Of a stretch of 64,000 nt of DNA, positions 7,565 to 15,425 are shown piece after piece. The position numbers were made by a program, and so were the translations under genes. Origin of the DNA: an uncultured Christensenella sp. Its GTDB lineage: Bacteria; Bacillota; Clostridia; Christensenellales; Borkfalkiaceae. The notes below the pieces were generated by a model. It was not told the DNA's origin, did not search any database, and saw nothing but the letters and a program-made list of their open reading frames with translations. Numbering within the stretch: position 1 is the first letter of the stretch; every line of letters begins with the position of its first letter. The stretch is taken from NCBI GenBank assembly GCA_910577375.1, contig CAJTLT010000002.1, positions 247,419-311,418 on the forward strand, given 5' to 3'.

Positions 7565-7843
7565 ATGTTCTTTATCAGTTTATTCGCCCATAAAAAAGGA
7601 ACGGGTTCTTCACACAACGGCAGAGACAGCAACCCCAAAATGCTCGGCGTTAAGCGTGCCGACGGTCAGTATGTGCTTGCGGGCAATATCCTCGTAAGAC
7701 AGCGCGGCACCAAATTCAAGCCCGGCAACAACGTAGGTTTGGGCAAAGACGATACGCTCTTTGCGCTTATCGACGGTACCGTTAAGTTTGAAAGAGTGGG
7801 CAAAGACGGAAAGCAGGTTTCCATCTATCCCGTAGCAGAATAA
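7565..7843 (+). CDS. rpmA: 50S ribosomal protein L27, with N-extension
   Basis: L27 reaches the peptidyl transferase centre with its N-terminus. The 92-residue protein begins [22 protein letters not shown]. The hydrophobic stretch ending in FA before HKKG corresponds to the Firmicute N-terminal extension that the cysteine protease Prp removes; without removal the ribosome centre would be blocked. The rest ([37 protein letters not shown]) is typical. GGAGG precedes the ATG. No prp gene is adjacent, so the processing enzyme must be encoded elsewhere. Confidence 0.97.
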   Translation: MFFISLFAHKKGTGSSHNGRDSNPKMLGVKRADGQYVLAGNILVRQRGTKFKPGNNVGLGKDDTLFALIDGTVKFERVGKDGKQVSIYPVAE

Positions 7844-7848
7844 ATCAT

Positions 7849-7877
7849 AAACGAGGGCTTTAAAAGTCCTCGTTTTT
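7849..7877 (+). terminator. Terminator after rpmA
   Basis: AACGAGG pairs with CCTCGTT around a short loop, followed by a T-run. Confidence 0.8.
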
Positions 7878-7954
7878 ATATTCCCCCCGCTTTTTCGGCG
7901 CAATATCCGCGCCGCACAAACACAACGCCGAAAGTCAACATAAAAGGAAATTAT

Positions 7955-8437
7955 ATGATAACGGTTTCACCATTAAAAAACGATACGCAAAAAGAATTTG
8001 AAAGGCTTTTTACTTCATATTATGAAGAACTCGGCTGCGACGACGATATCCCGCACCTTTTGGAAGAATACGTTATCCCCGATTTGAAAGCCGGACTTTT
8101 AAGCATAGATATTTTAAAAGAGGGCGACGTTTTCGCAGGCTTCGTGATTTATCAGACCGACGAAATAAACAATGAATGGAACTTTAAAGAAGGCTGGGGC
8201 GATATCCGCGAAATTTACGTTATCCCCTCCCTCCGCCGTCAGGGTTTAGGTAAATTTTTATTATACACCGCGGAAATGAAACTGCGCGAAGCGGGCACGG
8301 AAAAATCTTATTGCCTGCCAAGCGAAAACGCGGAAGAATTTTTTGCAGCGTGCGGTTACTCAAAAGCAAACGTATACAGCGAAGAGCTCGATTGCTTCGT
8401 TTACGAAAAACTTAAGCTTGAAAACAAATGTAAATAA
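7955..8437 (+). CDS. GNAT-family N-acetyltransferase
   Basis: The 160-residue protein has the GNAT fold. The acetyl-CoA-binding motif A is clear (IREIYVIPSLRRQGLGKFLLYTAEMKLREAG, with RRQGLG as the pyrophosphate loop near residue 97), and the C-terminal strands follow (FFAACGYSKANVYSEELDCFVYEK). Its substrate cannot be told. AAAGGAA precedes the ATG, and both ends are bounded by terminators, so it is transcribed alone. Confidence 0.9.
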   Translation: MITVSPLKNDTQKEFERLFTSYYEELGCDDDIPHLLEEYVIPDLKAGLLSIDILKEGDVFAGFVIYQTDEINNEWNFKEGWGDIREIYVIPSLRRQGLGKFLLYTAEMKLREAGTEKSYCLPSENAEEFFAACGYSKANVYSEELDCFVYEKLKLENKCK

Positions 8438-8438
8438 C

Positions 8439-8480
8439 AAAAAAAGTCCGCGGCGGAAATTTCCGCTGCGGGCTCTTTTT
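8439..8480. terminator. Terminator, convergent genes
   Basis: A GC-rich hairpin (GTCCGCGGCGGAAAT with its complement) is flanked by A7 and T5, between the acetyltransferase and the convergent AEC gene. Confidence 0.8.
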
Positions 8481-8498
8481 AACTTTATTTAAAACGCT

Positions 8499-9527
8499 TT
8501 AAACCGAAACCCCGCATATCGCCATAACCGCGGTAATAACAAGCGGAATCGTAATCACGCTCAAAAGCGTGTTCGTCACAAACGCGGCGGTTGCGGTCTC
8601 CTTATCTCCGTCAAACCGTTCAGCCATCGCCACAACCGAGGCGGCGGGCGACATTGTCATCGCTATCACGGGCGAAAGATAAACATATTCTTCGAACCCG
8701 CTCGCCGCGCCGACGCCCAAAAGCCCCCAGAACGGCATAGAAATCAACAGCGTCAAAAACGGAGCGACTATAAGCCTCAATCCGCCCGCAATATAAACGC
8801 CCTTTTTGCAAAAAAGCTGTCTGGGCGGGGTTTCGGCAAGCCTTATTCCCACTATCACCATAGAAAGCGGCGCGGTCATATAGGCAAGATACTGCGGGAA
8901 TATGCGCAGTTCCTTAACGCCGTCCATCATAAAGATATTTATCTGCGGAACAAAAAACAAAATAATGGCAATCACGCTTGCAATAATCGCGGGGTTGCAA
9001 ACCAGCTTTTTAACGCGTATTTCCTTAAAGCTCCCCGTAATAAGATAAACGCCTATCGTCCAGCAAGTGAAATTGAAAACGATGTTAAAAACCATTATAT
9101 ACATAATGGCAAGCGGATTGCCGCCCGTGAACATTTCGACAAACGGAATACCAAAAAACCCCGCGTTTGAAAAAACCGCCACAAACGAATAAACGTCCGC
9201 CGCCTTTCTGTTTTTGGCTTTTAAAAACACAAGCTTGCAAAGTCCGAACATAATCCCGATTGCCAGCACTGAAACAGCAAAAGCCAAACCGAAATTTTTC
9301 AGTAAAACCGCGGTTTCAACAGATTGCACAACCGCCCATTCCTCTTGCGAAAACACGCAAAAAGACTTAATCGCCAACGCGGGCTGGCAAACATAAAGCA
9401 AAAGGTTCGAAAGGGTAAGCGTACCCCCCTCGCCTATCATTTTAAACTTTTTCAGCGCAAATCCGGGCAAAGCAAACGCCACGAATACCGCCATTATCAA
9501 CAAAACTTTTAAATATATAGCGCCCAT
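8499..9527 (-). CDS. AEC-family transporter
   Basis: This 342-residue protein has about ten hydrophobic segments in the 5+5 arrangement of the auxin efflux carrier (AEC) family. The start (VAFALPGFALKKFKMIGEGGTLTLSNLLLYVCQPALAIKSF) carries the typical proline-containing TM1-TM2 region, and NAGFFGIPFVEMF corresponds to the N-A-x-F-x-G-P motif after TM4. Bacterial members export or exchange small organic anions such as malate. It starts 2 nt after the NERD-protein stop, so the two are translated together. Substrate unknown. Confidence 0.88.
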   Translation of the reverse strand: MGAIYLKVLLIMAVFVAFALPGFALKKFKMIGEGGTLTLSNLLLYVCQPALAIKSFCVFSQEEWAVVQSVETAVLLKNFGLAFAVSVLAIGIMFGLCKLVFLKAKNRKAADVYSFVAVFSNAGFFGIPFVEMFTGGNPLAIMYIMVFNIVFNFTCWTIGVYLITGSFKEIRVKKLVCNPAIIASVIAIILFFVPQINIFMMDGVKELRIFPQYLAYMTAPLSMVIVGIRLAETPPRQLFCKKGVYIAGGLRLIVAPFLTLLISMPFWGLLGVGAASGFEEYVYLSPVIAMTMSPAASVVAMAERFDGDKETATAAFVTNTLLSVITIPLVITAVMAICGVSV

Positions 9528-9529
9528 AA

Positions 9530-10330
9530 TTATAAACTCTTAGTAAATCTGCAACGCGGAAAGTTAGAACATCCTATAAATTTTCTATTGTTTTTCGTTC
9601 GCTCCTTAAGCTTTCCTCCGCACCGCGGACAAACGGTATTCGTATTAACCCCCTGCAACATAATATTAATTTCATCTATATGCCGTAAATCGCTTATCTC
9701 CTCGTTTTTTCTTTTTTCAATAAGCGTTTGATATATTTCCTCAATCCGTTCGTCAGGCAAAACCTCTTTAATGCAATGCTTTGCTATTTCCGTTTCCAGC
9801 TCCTGCAAGCCCACAACGTTCTCCGCTTCGATATACTGAGTATTGTTCTGTACGAATACCACTATCCCGAAAATCGGAATATTTTTCGGCAATAATTTTT
9901 TAAGATTGTAAATATGCCCCGCGTTCTGCTTAACGGGATTTCTGAACTTTTCTTTTACGTTCCCTTTTGCAAGCACCTGCGTCCACTCGCTCTGTTTTCC
10001 GCTTCCGTAAATTCTGCCCGAATAATTTTTCGTCTCTATTACGAATATTCCGTATTCGTTTATCAGAATATGGTCAACCTGAACAGAACGCTGTTCGCCC
10101 ATAAACATATAATTATTTAATACTTTTCCGCTTCCGCCGGCAACCGATTTCAATACGTATTCCACTTTCCATTCGCCAAGCTCGCCCTTGAAGGCATTGT
10201 TTCCGTATCCTTCGTAACCGAGGTCATATTTGTATCTATCGCCGCCAAAATATTTTATTGCAACGGCTAATATTACGGCAAATAAAAAAACGACCGCCAA
10301 AACTGTCAAAACCGCAACAATCAACCACAT
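9530..10330 (-). CDS. Membrane-anchored NERD-domain protein with zinc ribbon
   Basis: The 266-residue protein has one N-terminal membrane helix (MWLIVAVLTVLAVVFLFAVILAVAI), then a NERD nuclease-related domain: GELGEWKVEYVL, then SVQVDHILINEYGIFVIETKNYSGRIYG, which contains the D...ExK nuclease-type motif, then WTQV. A topoisomerase-type zinc ribbon closes the protein (CPRCGGKLKERTKNNRKFIGCSNFPRC). NERD proteins are thought to act on nucleic acids; the role here is unknown. I chose the ATG at 10330 because GGGTGA lies upstream and the membrane helix starts there. Confidence 0.88.
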   Translation of the reverse strand: MWLIVAVLTVLAVVFLFAVILAVAIKYFGGDRYKYDLGYEGYGNNAFKGELGEWKVEYVLKSVAGGSGKVLNNYMFMGEQRSVQVDHILINEYGIFVIETKNYSGRIYGSGKQSEWTQVLAKGNVKEKFRNPVKQNAGHIYNLKKLLPKNIPIFGIVVFVQNNTQYIEAENVVGLQELETEIAKHCIKEVLPDERIEEIYQTLIEKRKNEEISDLRHIDEINIMLQGVNTNTVCPRCGGKLKERTKNNRKFIGCSNFPRCRFTKSL

Positions 10331-10360
10331 TTCTTCACCCGAGTAATAAATATAGTAACT

Positions 10361-10388
10361 ATTATAGCACGGCAAAAAATAATTGCAA
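10361..10388 (-). promoter_or_regulatory. Promoter of NERD-AEC unit
   Basis: Minus-strand TTGCAA (10383-10388), a 16-nt spacer and TATAAT (10361-10366). Confidence 0.6.
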
Positions 10389-10410
10389 CCGTAATAACCC
10401 CGTATTCATA

Positions 10411-10439
10411 TAGACAAAACGGACTATTTATTGTATAAT
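10411..10439 (+). promoter_or_regulatory. Promoter of AraC gene (leaderless)
   Basis: TAGACA (10411-10416), a 17-nt spacer and TATAAT (10434-10439) place the transcription start at about 10446, exactly the ATG of the AraC gene. Confidence 0.65.
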
Positions 10440-10445
10440 ACGGAT

Positions 10446-11195
10446 ATGAACGGAATTTGTTTCGCGGGTACTTCGGAAAAAGGCGAAGAAATATTCAGCA
10501 AAAATTACGAAGTTTTAGCCCCGCAGTCAAAAGGTAAAATTTCTTACGCGCACGGAACGGAAAAAAGCGTTACCGATTTTTCCGCAGACAATATAATTAT
10601 CGTTCCCCCGCTTTGCCGTTACAGCATATCCGCAAGCGCAACGCGCGTGGTTTTGGAGCAAGCCTTTCTCCCCGTAAAAAAAGTTTCGGCAATCCGCGAC
10701 GACGAAGCGGGCGGAATACGCCACGCAATAAGGCAGTCGGTAAGCTATTATAATTCGCAAATACAAAAAAAAGAGGTCGCCCTCAACGCCTTGGGCAACC
10801 TCCTGGCAAGTTATATCGTTGTTTTGGGCGGCAGTTCGGATTATTCGCCAATCGTTTCAAAAATACTCGAAGAAATAAACAAAAACCTCTCCGATTGCTC
10901 TTTCCCGCTCGACGTCTGCATAAAAAAGCTTCCGCTCAACTACGATTACGTCCGCAAGCTGTTTAAAAAGGAAGTCGGCGCAACCCCGCACGAATATCTT
11001 ATATCCAAACGTATGGAGCTTGCCGCGGGGCTGTTATCCGGCGGAGCCTCCAACGCATACAGCAATTATTCCGTATCGCAGGTCGCCGAAATGTGCGGAT
11101 TTTCGGAACCTTTGTATTTTTCAAGAGTATTCAAAAAATATTACGGCGCCGCCCCCTCCGCTTATGCGGAAACAATAAAAAAATCCGCCCTATAA
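10446..11195 (+). CDS. AraC-family transcriptional regulator
   Basis: The 249-residue protein has a degenerate cupin-like N-terminal half (residues 1-130) and a C-terminal AraC double helix-turn-helix: VCIKKLPLNYDYVRKLFKKEVGATPHEYLISKRMELAAGLL, then SVSQVAEMCGFSEPLYFSRVFKKYYGAAPSAY. A TTG 15 nt upstream is in frame but sits inside the promoter, so the ATG at 10446 is the start and the mRNA is probably leaderless. Its 3' end overlaps the convergent MerR gene by 6 nt. The target genes are not clear. Confidence 0.9.
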   Translation: MNGICFAGTSEKGEEIFSKNYEVLAPQSKGKISYAHGTEKSVTDFSADNIIIVPPLCRYSISASATRVVLEQAFLPVKKVSAIRDDEAGGIRHAIRQSVSYYNSQIQKKEVALNALGNLLASYIVVLGGSSDYSPIVSKILEEINKNLSDCSFPLDVCIKKLPLNYDYVRKLFKKEVGATPHEYLISKRMELAAGLLSGGASNAYSNYSVSQVAEMCGFSEPLYFSRVFKKYYGAAPSAYAETIKKSAL

Positions 11196-11906
11196 GTCGC
11201 TATAAGTTTCAACGTGAAATTTCTTGCTTCCGCAATGCGGGCAAACCAGCTTACGCGTTTTAGGAGTATGCTTCGCGAACATAAACTCCCCGAACTTGGG
11301 TTTGAATTTCTTTCCGCAATCGCTGCAAATATAAGCGGTGTTTTTATAATAAACCGTCACAATCGCCGCCATAATCGCAAAAACGCACGGCATAATGATT
11401 GCGAACGGCAGCCACATTCCCAAAACCGCCCACAAAACCACAGAAACGGTTTGCTCCGCAAATCCGATTACCGCGCACGCCGCCATAAAAGCGTAAGTAA
11501 TTTTCAATCTTTTTTTGCCTTCCATAATAGTCTGCATGTCAAGATAAATTTCGGGCGACATCGCTCTGCCTTGCGCCAGACACTCTTTAACCGCCTTTAT
11601 TCCGTCGCGCTGAGAAAGTCTTTCCCTTATCTCTTGCTCGACGGTCTTTTCACGTTCTTCCAGAACGGATAAAAGAATTTTGCCGCCGCTCCCGTCCGCA
11701 ATAACGCTTTTTATTTCAAAAAGGCTTAATCCGAGATTTTTGTAAACGCAGATTAACTGTAAGGTTTTAAGGCTGTTTTCGCCGTAAAGCCTTCTCCCGC
11801 CTTCCGAATAATCCTCGGGCGGCAACAATCCTTCTCTGTCATAAAACTGCACCGCGCGCACGGTAACGCCGCAAAGCTTCGCTATTTCTCCCGTTGTGTA
11901 AGACAT
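11190..11906 (-). CDS. MerR-family regulator with membrane and zinc-ribbon tail
   Basis: Residues 1-70 are a MerR winged helix-turn-helix (YTTGEIAKLCGVTVRAVQFYDREGLLPPEDYSEGGRRLYGENSLKTLQLI), followed by the helical linker. Unlike classical MerR proteins, the C-terminal part has two membrane helices (ITYAFMAACAVIGFAEQTVSVVLWAVLGMW and LPFAIIMPCVFAIMAAIVTVYY), then a zinc-ribbon-like pair of CxxC motifs (CSDCGKKF and CPHCGSKKF). It may be a membrane-tethered sensor. GAGGAGG precedes the ATG, and the promoter contains a dyad suited to MerR control. Confidence 0.88.
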   Translation of the reverse strand: MSYTTGEIAKLCGVTVRAVQFYDREGLLPPEDYSEGGRRLYGENSLKTLQLICVYKNLGLSLFEIKSVIADGSGGKILLSVLEEREKTVEQEIRERLSQRDGIKAVKECLAQGRAMSPEIYLDMQTIMEGKKRLKITYAFMAACAVIGFAEQTVSVVLWAVLGMWLPFAIIMPCVFAIMAAIVTVYYKNTAYICSDCGKKFKPKFGEFMFAKHTPKTRKLVCPHCGSKKFHVETYSDL

Positions 11907-11929
11907 GCACTATCCTCCTCGGCAACTAC

Positions 11930-11958
11930 TTTATAACATTACGTTGCGTAACGAGCAA
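11930..11958 (-). promoter_or_regulatory. merR promoter with internal dyad
   Basis: Minus-strand TTGCTC (11953-11958) and TATAAA (11930-11935) flank a TTACG-TTG-CGTAA dyad at 11939-11951. This is the position where MerR proteins bind and twist promoter DNA, so autoregulation is likely. Confidence 0.55.
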
Positions 11959-11976
11959 GCGTTTTTCAAAAGATTT

Positions 11977-12246
11977 TCAAAAATTTTGCACGACTGTTTC
12001 TATTCCGGTCAGAAGTCCTGTTTTAAACCCCTCTTTAAAGCGCGTTTCCGCCGCCTCTGCTTCCCTTTCCTTAAAAGCCGCCTCCAATTCGTCCATAACG
12101 CTTTTCATTTCTCCGCCAAGATACTCCGATATCTCGCAAACAAGCTCGCTTATTTTGCCGCAAAGCTCCCGATATCTTTCGGTTTCTTTGATTTTTTCGC
12201 CGAACTGTCTTTCTCCGCGGTAAATTTCCCCGATTACAGATTTCAT
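11977..12246 (-). CDS. DUF6809-like small protein
   Basis: This 89-residue helical protein (MKSVIGEIYRGERQFGEKIKETERYRELCGKISELVCEISEYLGGEMKSVMDELEAAF ... RFKEGFKTGLLTGIETV) resembles the DUF6809 family of Clostridia, recognised by the L-x-x-x-Y-x-G-E start and the GF-K-x-G-L/A C-terminal motif. Members often sit beside small XRE regulators, as here. The function is unknown. Its promoter is TTGACT-N17-TATAAT, buried in a long palindrome shared with the divergent XRE gene. Confidence 0.75.
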   Translation of the reverse strand: MKSVIGEIYRGERQFGEKIKETERYRELCGKISELVCEISEYLGGEMKSVMDELEAAFKEREAEAAETRFKEGFKTGLLTGIETVVQNF

Positions 12247-12267
12247 AAAATCAACTCCTTAACCCGA

Positions 12268-12312
12268 TTATATCCTACTAATTGTTGGAAGTCAACAATT
12301 AGTAGGATATAA
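12268..12312. promoter_or_regulatory. Long palindromic operator with divergent promoters
   Basis: Two perfect 20-bp arms (12268-12287 and 12293-12312) are inverted around GAAGT. The minus promoter TTGACT (12290-12295)-N17-TATAAT (12267-12272) and the plus promoter TTGGAA (12285-12290)-N17-TATAAG (12308-12313) both lie within it, so one bound dimer pair would silence both genes. Confidence 0.75.
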
Positions 12313-12329
12313 GTTTTATTATTTTAACT

Positions 12330-12542
12330 ATGAAAAACAACGAATTAGGGAAAATAATAAAACAACTGAGACTGGAGCGCGGCGTTTCTCAAAACGAATT
12401 GGGCAAAAGCCTTGGTTTCAGCAATCAGACAATCAGTTTTTGGGAGATAGGAAAGCGAGAACCCGATTTGGATACGCTCGTAAAAATTTCAAAATATTTT
12501 GAAGTTTCCTGCGATTATCTCCTCGGCAAAACAGAATATTAA
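12330..12542 (+). CDS. Minimal XRE-family regulator
   Basis: A 70-residue protein that is almost only a helix-turn-helix (LGKIIKQLRLERGVSQNELGKSLGFSNQTISFWEIGKREPDLDTLVKISKYFEVSCDYLLG). It is divergent from the DUF6809-like gene across the palindromic operator, so it most likely represses both. The start has no Shine-Dalgarno sequence and only about 11 nt of leader are predicted, so translation may be nearly leaderless. Confidence 0.9.
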   Translation: MKNNELGKIIKQLRLERGVSQNELGKSLGFSNQTISFWEIGKREPDLDTLVKISKYFEVSCDYLLGKTEY

Positions 12543-12673
12543 GCCTTTTTTTTGATATATTTCAAGAATTTTGCATCAAAAATTGTTATGTTTTAAAATA
12601 TAATACAATTATCTTTTCGGCAAATCAAAGTATTAAACATTGTTTTCCGCACTAAAAAATTAAATTAAAAAAC

Positions 12674-12713
12674 AAGCCGCCCGCCGACGCAAAATTGCGT
12701 CGGCGGGCGGCTT
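12674..12713. terminator. Terminator of the pectin operon
   Basis: A perfect GC-rich stem of about 17 bp is flanked by A and T tracts, downstream of the GH105 gene. It can also stop the XRE transcript. Confidence 0.9.
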
Positions 12714-12734
12714 TTATAGTTCACCGCATAAAAT

Positions 12735-13871
12735 TTATTTAAGCTTTTTAATTTCGGTATAAGCCATCACAAACGGGCCTGTTCCCTTCGCGTCGTTTTC
12801 AACAACCGGCTCGGAAATATAATATTCGTAAGTTCCGTCGCGTTTAACGTTCGTTTCGGGTCCCAACCCCGCCATAAGGCAAATTCCGCCAAGGTTAAGC
12901 TTTCCGTCCGTTTCGGTAAGATATTCCCTGCAAATTCCCTTGAACACCTCTTCGCCTACGGCGGCAAACCGCTTATCAGTATATCCGAGGCGCGCGCCTT
13001 TCATCATTGCATAGGCAATCATTGCGCTTCCCGAAGTTTCAAGGTAATTCCCCTCTCTTCCGCCTTGGTCCACAACCTGCCAGAACATTTTCTTTTCGGG
13101 GTCTATATACCTTTCCAGTCCCTCTACTGTCTTTCTGAATATCGTTATAAGCTCCGCCTTAAGGTTAGGGAAGCTCGTATCCATATAGCTTATAGTATCG
13201 ACAAGCCCAACGGTATACCAGCCTATCGCGCGCAGCCAAAAACTTTTTGAAAGCCCCGTTTCGCCGTCGCTCCAGAACGCCTCCTTGGATACGTCCCAGC
13301 CGTGATAATAAAGCTTTTTGTTTTTATCATACATATTTTCATATGCGTTTCTGAACTGCCTTACAATGTCGTAATAATTCGCGCCGCGGTTAAACTCCGT
13401 TTCATAACGCGCGTAAAACACCTGCGCCATATATAGCCCGTCAAGCCAAACCTGATTGGGATAAATCTTCTTGTGCCAGAAATTTCCCGCGGAAGTTCTG
13501 GGCTGTTCCTCTATCTGGCGGTAAAGCCTTTCTATAGCGATTTTATACTTCTGTTTCCCCGTTTCGCGGTATAAATCGAAAAGCACCCTGCCCTCGTTGA
13601 TATTGTCAAGGTTATAGGTCTCTCTGTCATAACCTAAAATGTTGCCGTATTCGTCCACGTAATAATCTATGAATTTATCTATAAACTCAAGATATTTTTT
13701 GTCGCCGGACTGCTTGTAAATTTCGTAAAGCGACGTCATCATACAGCCATCTATGTAATTCCACGCCGCAGGCTTGCCGTGCTTTATATTCTCTATATTC
13801 CATACGGGCGCTTCGGGCGCGCTTTCATCGATAAGGCGGTTTATGTATTTTTCTATTATCGTGTAATCCAT
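12735..13871 (-). CDS. GH105 unsaturated rhamnogalacturonyl hydrolase
   Basis: This 378-residue protein matches the YteR/YesR type of glycoside hydrolase family 105 (GH88 clan), which removes the unsaturated uronic acid from pectin or rhamnogalacturonan fragments made by lyases. The alpha6/alpha6 barrel motifs include NYIDGCMMTSLYEIY, then VWLDGLYMAQVFYARY with the catalytic Asp near residue 143, then FWLRAIGWYTVGLVD and LETSGSAMIAYAM. There is no signal peptide, so it acts in the cytoplasm on imported oligosaccharides. It is the last gene of the ABC operon, 12 nt after the GH28 gene. Confidence 0.9.
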   Translation of the reverse strand: MDYTIIEKYINRLIDESAPEAPVWNIENIKHGKPAAWNYIDGCMMTSLYEIYKQSGDKKYLEFIDKFIDYYVDEYGNILGYDRETYNLDNINEGRVLFDLYRETGKQKYKIAIERLYRQIEEQPRTSAGNFWHKKIYPNQVWLDGLYMAQVFYARYETEFNRGANYYDIVRQFRNAYENMYDKNKKLYYHGWDVSKEAFWSDGETGLSKSFWLRAIGWYTVGLVDTISYMDTSFPNLKAELITIFRKTVEGLERYIDPEKKMFWQVVDQGGREGNYLETSGSAMIAYAMMKGARLGYTDKRFAAVGEEVFKGICREYLTETDGKLNLGGICLMAGLGPETNVKRDGTYEYYISEPVVENDAKGTGPFVMAYTEIKKLK

Positions 13872-13883
13872 AAAAATTTCCTC

Positions 13884-15425
13884 TTAATTTTCCGTGACGG
13901 AGCCACAGTTTTTTCTTATTATTTTTTCGCCGGCAACGCCCTCGAAAGTCACGTTTTTAAGAACAAGACTTTCCACATTGTCAACGTAAAGACCTTCCTT
14001 GCAATACTGCCGTACGTGTTCCAGCATCGCGGGCACAAAGGGTTTTGCGTCCTCTTTGAAAGAGAACCTCACGTTTTCCAAAGTAATTTCCTTAACAGGC
14101 TGTTCTACAAGCCCGTCGAAATACCCCGCCATACACTCGCAGTCCGTGCAGTCTATATCGCGGAATAAAAATCTCCCCAAATACGGCGTGCCCTCGTCAA
14201 CGCGGTTGCTCTTATCGCGCGACCATACAAATTCCGTATGCCCGTCGGGGTCGCAGTAATAATACATATTTATGACAAGCGGAGTAATTACGTTTATCAT
14301 TTTTATATTTTCAAATACAACGCCGTCGATTATTCCGTCTTTGCCTCTGCCGCGGCGCGTCTTTATGCGCAGACCTCTGTCCGTATGTTTGAACACGCAT
14401 TGAGAAACGGAAAGATTTTTCACCCCTCCCGACATCTCGCTCCCCAGAACAATCGCTCCGTGACCGTTTTCAAAAAGATTGTTGCGCAAGGTATGGTTGT
14501 TCGCGGGCGTTTTATAAGTCTTTCCCATATAAAGCTTGCCCGCTTTAATCGCACAGCAGTCGTCGCCCACGCTGAACTTACAGCCGATAATATCAACCTT
14601 ATCGCAGCTTTCGGGGTCAAGTCCGTCGGTGTTCGGTCCCGTATAAGGGTTCTGCACCTGTAAACCGTAAAATCTGAGATTTTGAGAAAAGAAAGGGTGC
14701 AAATTCCAGCTTGCGGAATTTTTGCAGGTCACGCCGTGGAAAACAACGTTTTTGCATTTGTTCAAAAACACAAGGCGGGGGCGGGCAACCTTTCTGCCTT
14801 TGGGCGTAGCCCACCAGCTTGAGTTATCCGCATTGCCGTTAATAACTCCCTCTCCGATAACTTTAATATTTTTCTGTCCGTATGCCGATATAAAAGATTG
14901 ATGGCAGTCGAAAGGCTCTCCTTCCCAGCTTGCAAGAATTTCCTCCCTGCCTCCTTTATATATGCGTGCGGGTACGTAAGGATAACTTTCTTCCCGCGTA
15001 TCGCCGAGCAAAACCGCGCCCTTTTTAATTTCGAGAGTAATTCCGCTTTTCAAAACAATCGGGCGAACAAGGTACGTTCCCTCGTCAAGCTCGACGCGCC
15101 CTCCGTCGGGGCAGCGGTCAATAGCCATCTGAACATAATACGTGTCGTCGGAAACGCCGTCAGCTTTCGCTCCCAGCGCTTTAACGTTCAAAACTTCCGT
15201 TTCGGTCTGCGTTTTAAAAGTTATCTTGCAGTTGTCCGCAGAAGTCGTAACGGTATAAACGGTGTCTGGTTTAAGCCCGAATACCGAAAACACGTTTGTT
15301 TCCCGCTCTTCACCGAAAGGCTTTCCGTCAAGATAAACGGTATACGCTTTCGGGCTGTAATAAGGATTTTTGTTTACAAACTCGAAGCATGCGGAAACGG
15401 AAGATACGAATAATTTTTTAAACAT
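13884..15425 (-). CDS. GH28 polygalacturonase-type enzyme
   Basis: A 513-residue glycoside hydrolase family 28 protein. A short N-terminal fibronectin-like part (residues 1-75) precedes the parallel beta-helix. The four family motifs are all visible: NTDGLDPESC (NTD), GDDCCAIKAG (DD), GHGAIVLGSE (GHG) and LRIKTRRGRG (RIK). It hydrolyses alpha-1,4-galacturonan, probably exo-acting on short chains. I see no export signal, so like GH105 it is likely cytoplasmic. It overlaps the upstream membrane-protein gene by 8 nt. Confidence 0.93.
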   Translation of the reverse strand: MFKKLFVSSVSACFEFVNKNPYYSPKAYTVYLDGKPFGEERETNVFSVFGLKPDTVYTVTTSADNCKITFKTQTETEVLNVKALGAKADGVSDDTYYVQMAIDRCPDGGRVELDEGTYLVRPIVLKSGITLEIKKGAVLLGDTREESYPYVPARIYKGGREEILASWEGEPFDCHQSFISAYGQKNIKVIGEGVINGNADNSSWWATPKGRKVARPRLVFLNKCKNVVFHGVTCKNSASWNLHPFFSQNLRFYGLQVQNPYTGPNTDGLDPESCDKVDIIGCKFSVGDDCCAIKAGKLYMGKTYKTPANNHTLRNNLFENGHGAIVLGSEMSGGVKNLSVSQCVFKHTDRGLRIKTRRGRGKDGIIDGVVFENIKMINVITPLVINMYYYCDPDGHTEFVWSRDKSNRVDEGTPYLGRFLFRDIDCTDCECMAGYFDGLVEQPVKEITLENVRFSFKEDAKPFVPAMLEHVRQYCKEGLYVDNVESLVLKNVTFEGVAGEKIIRKNCGSVTEN

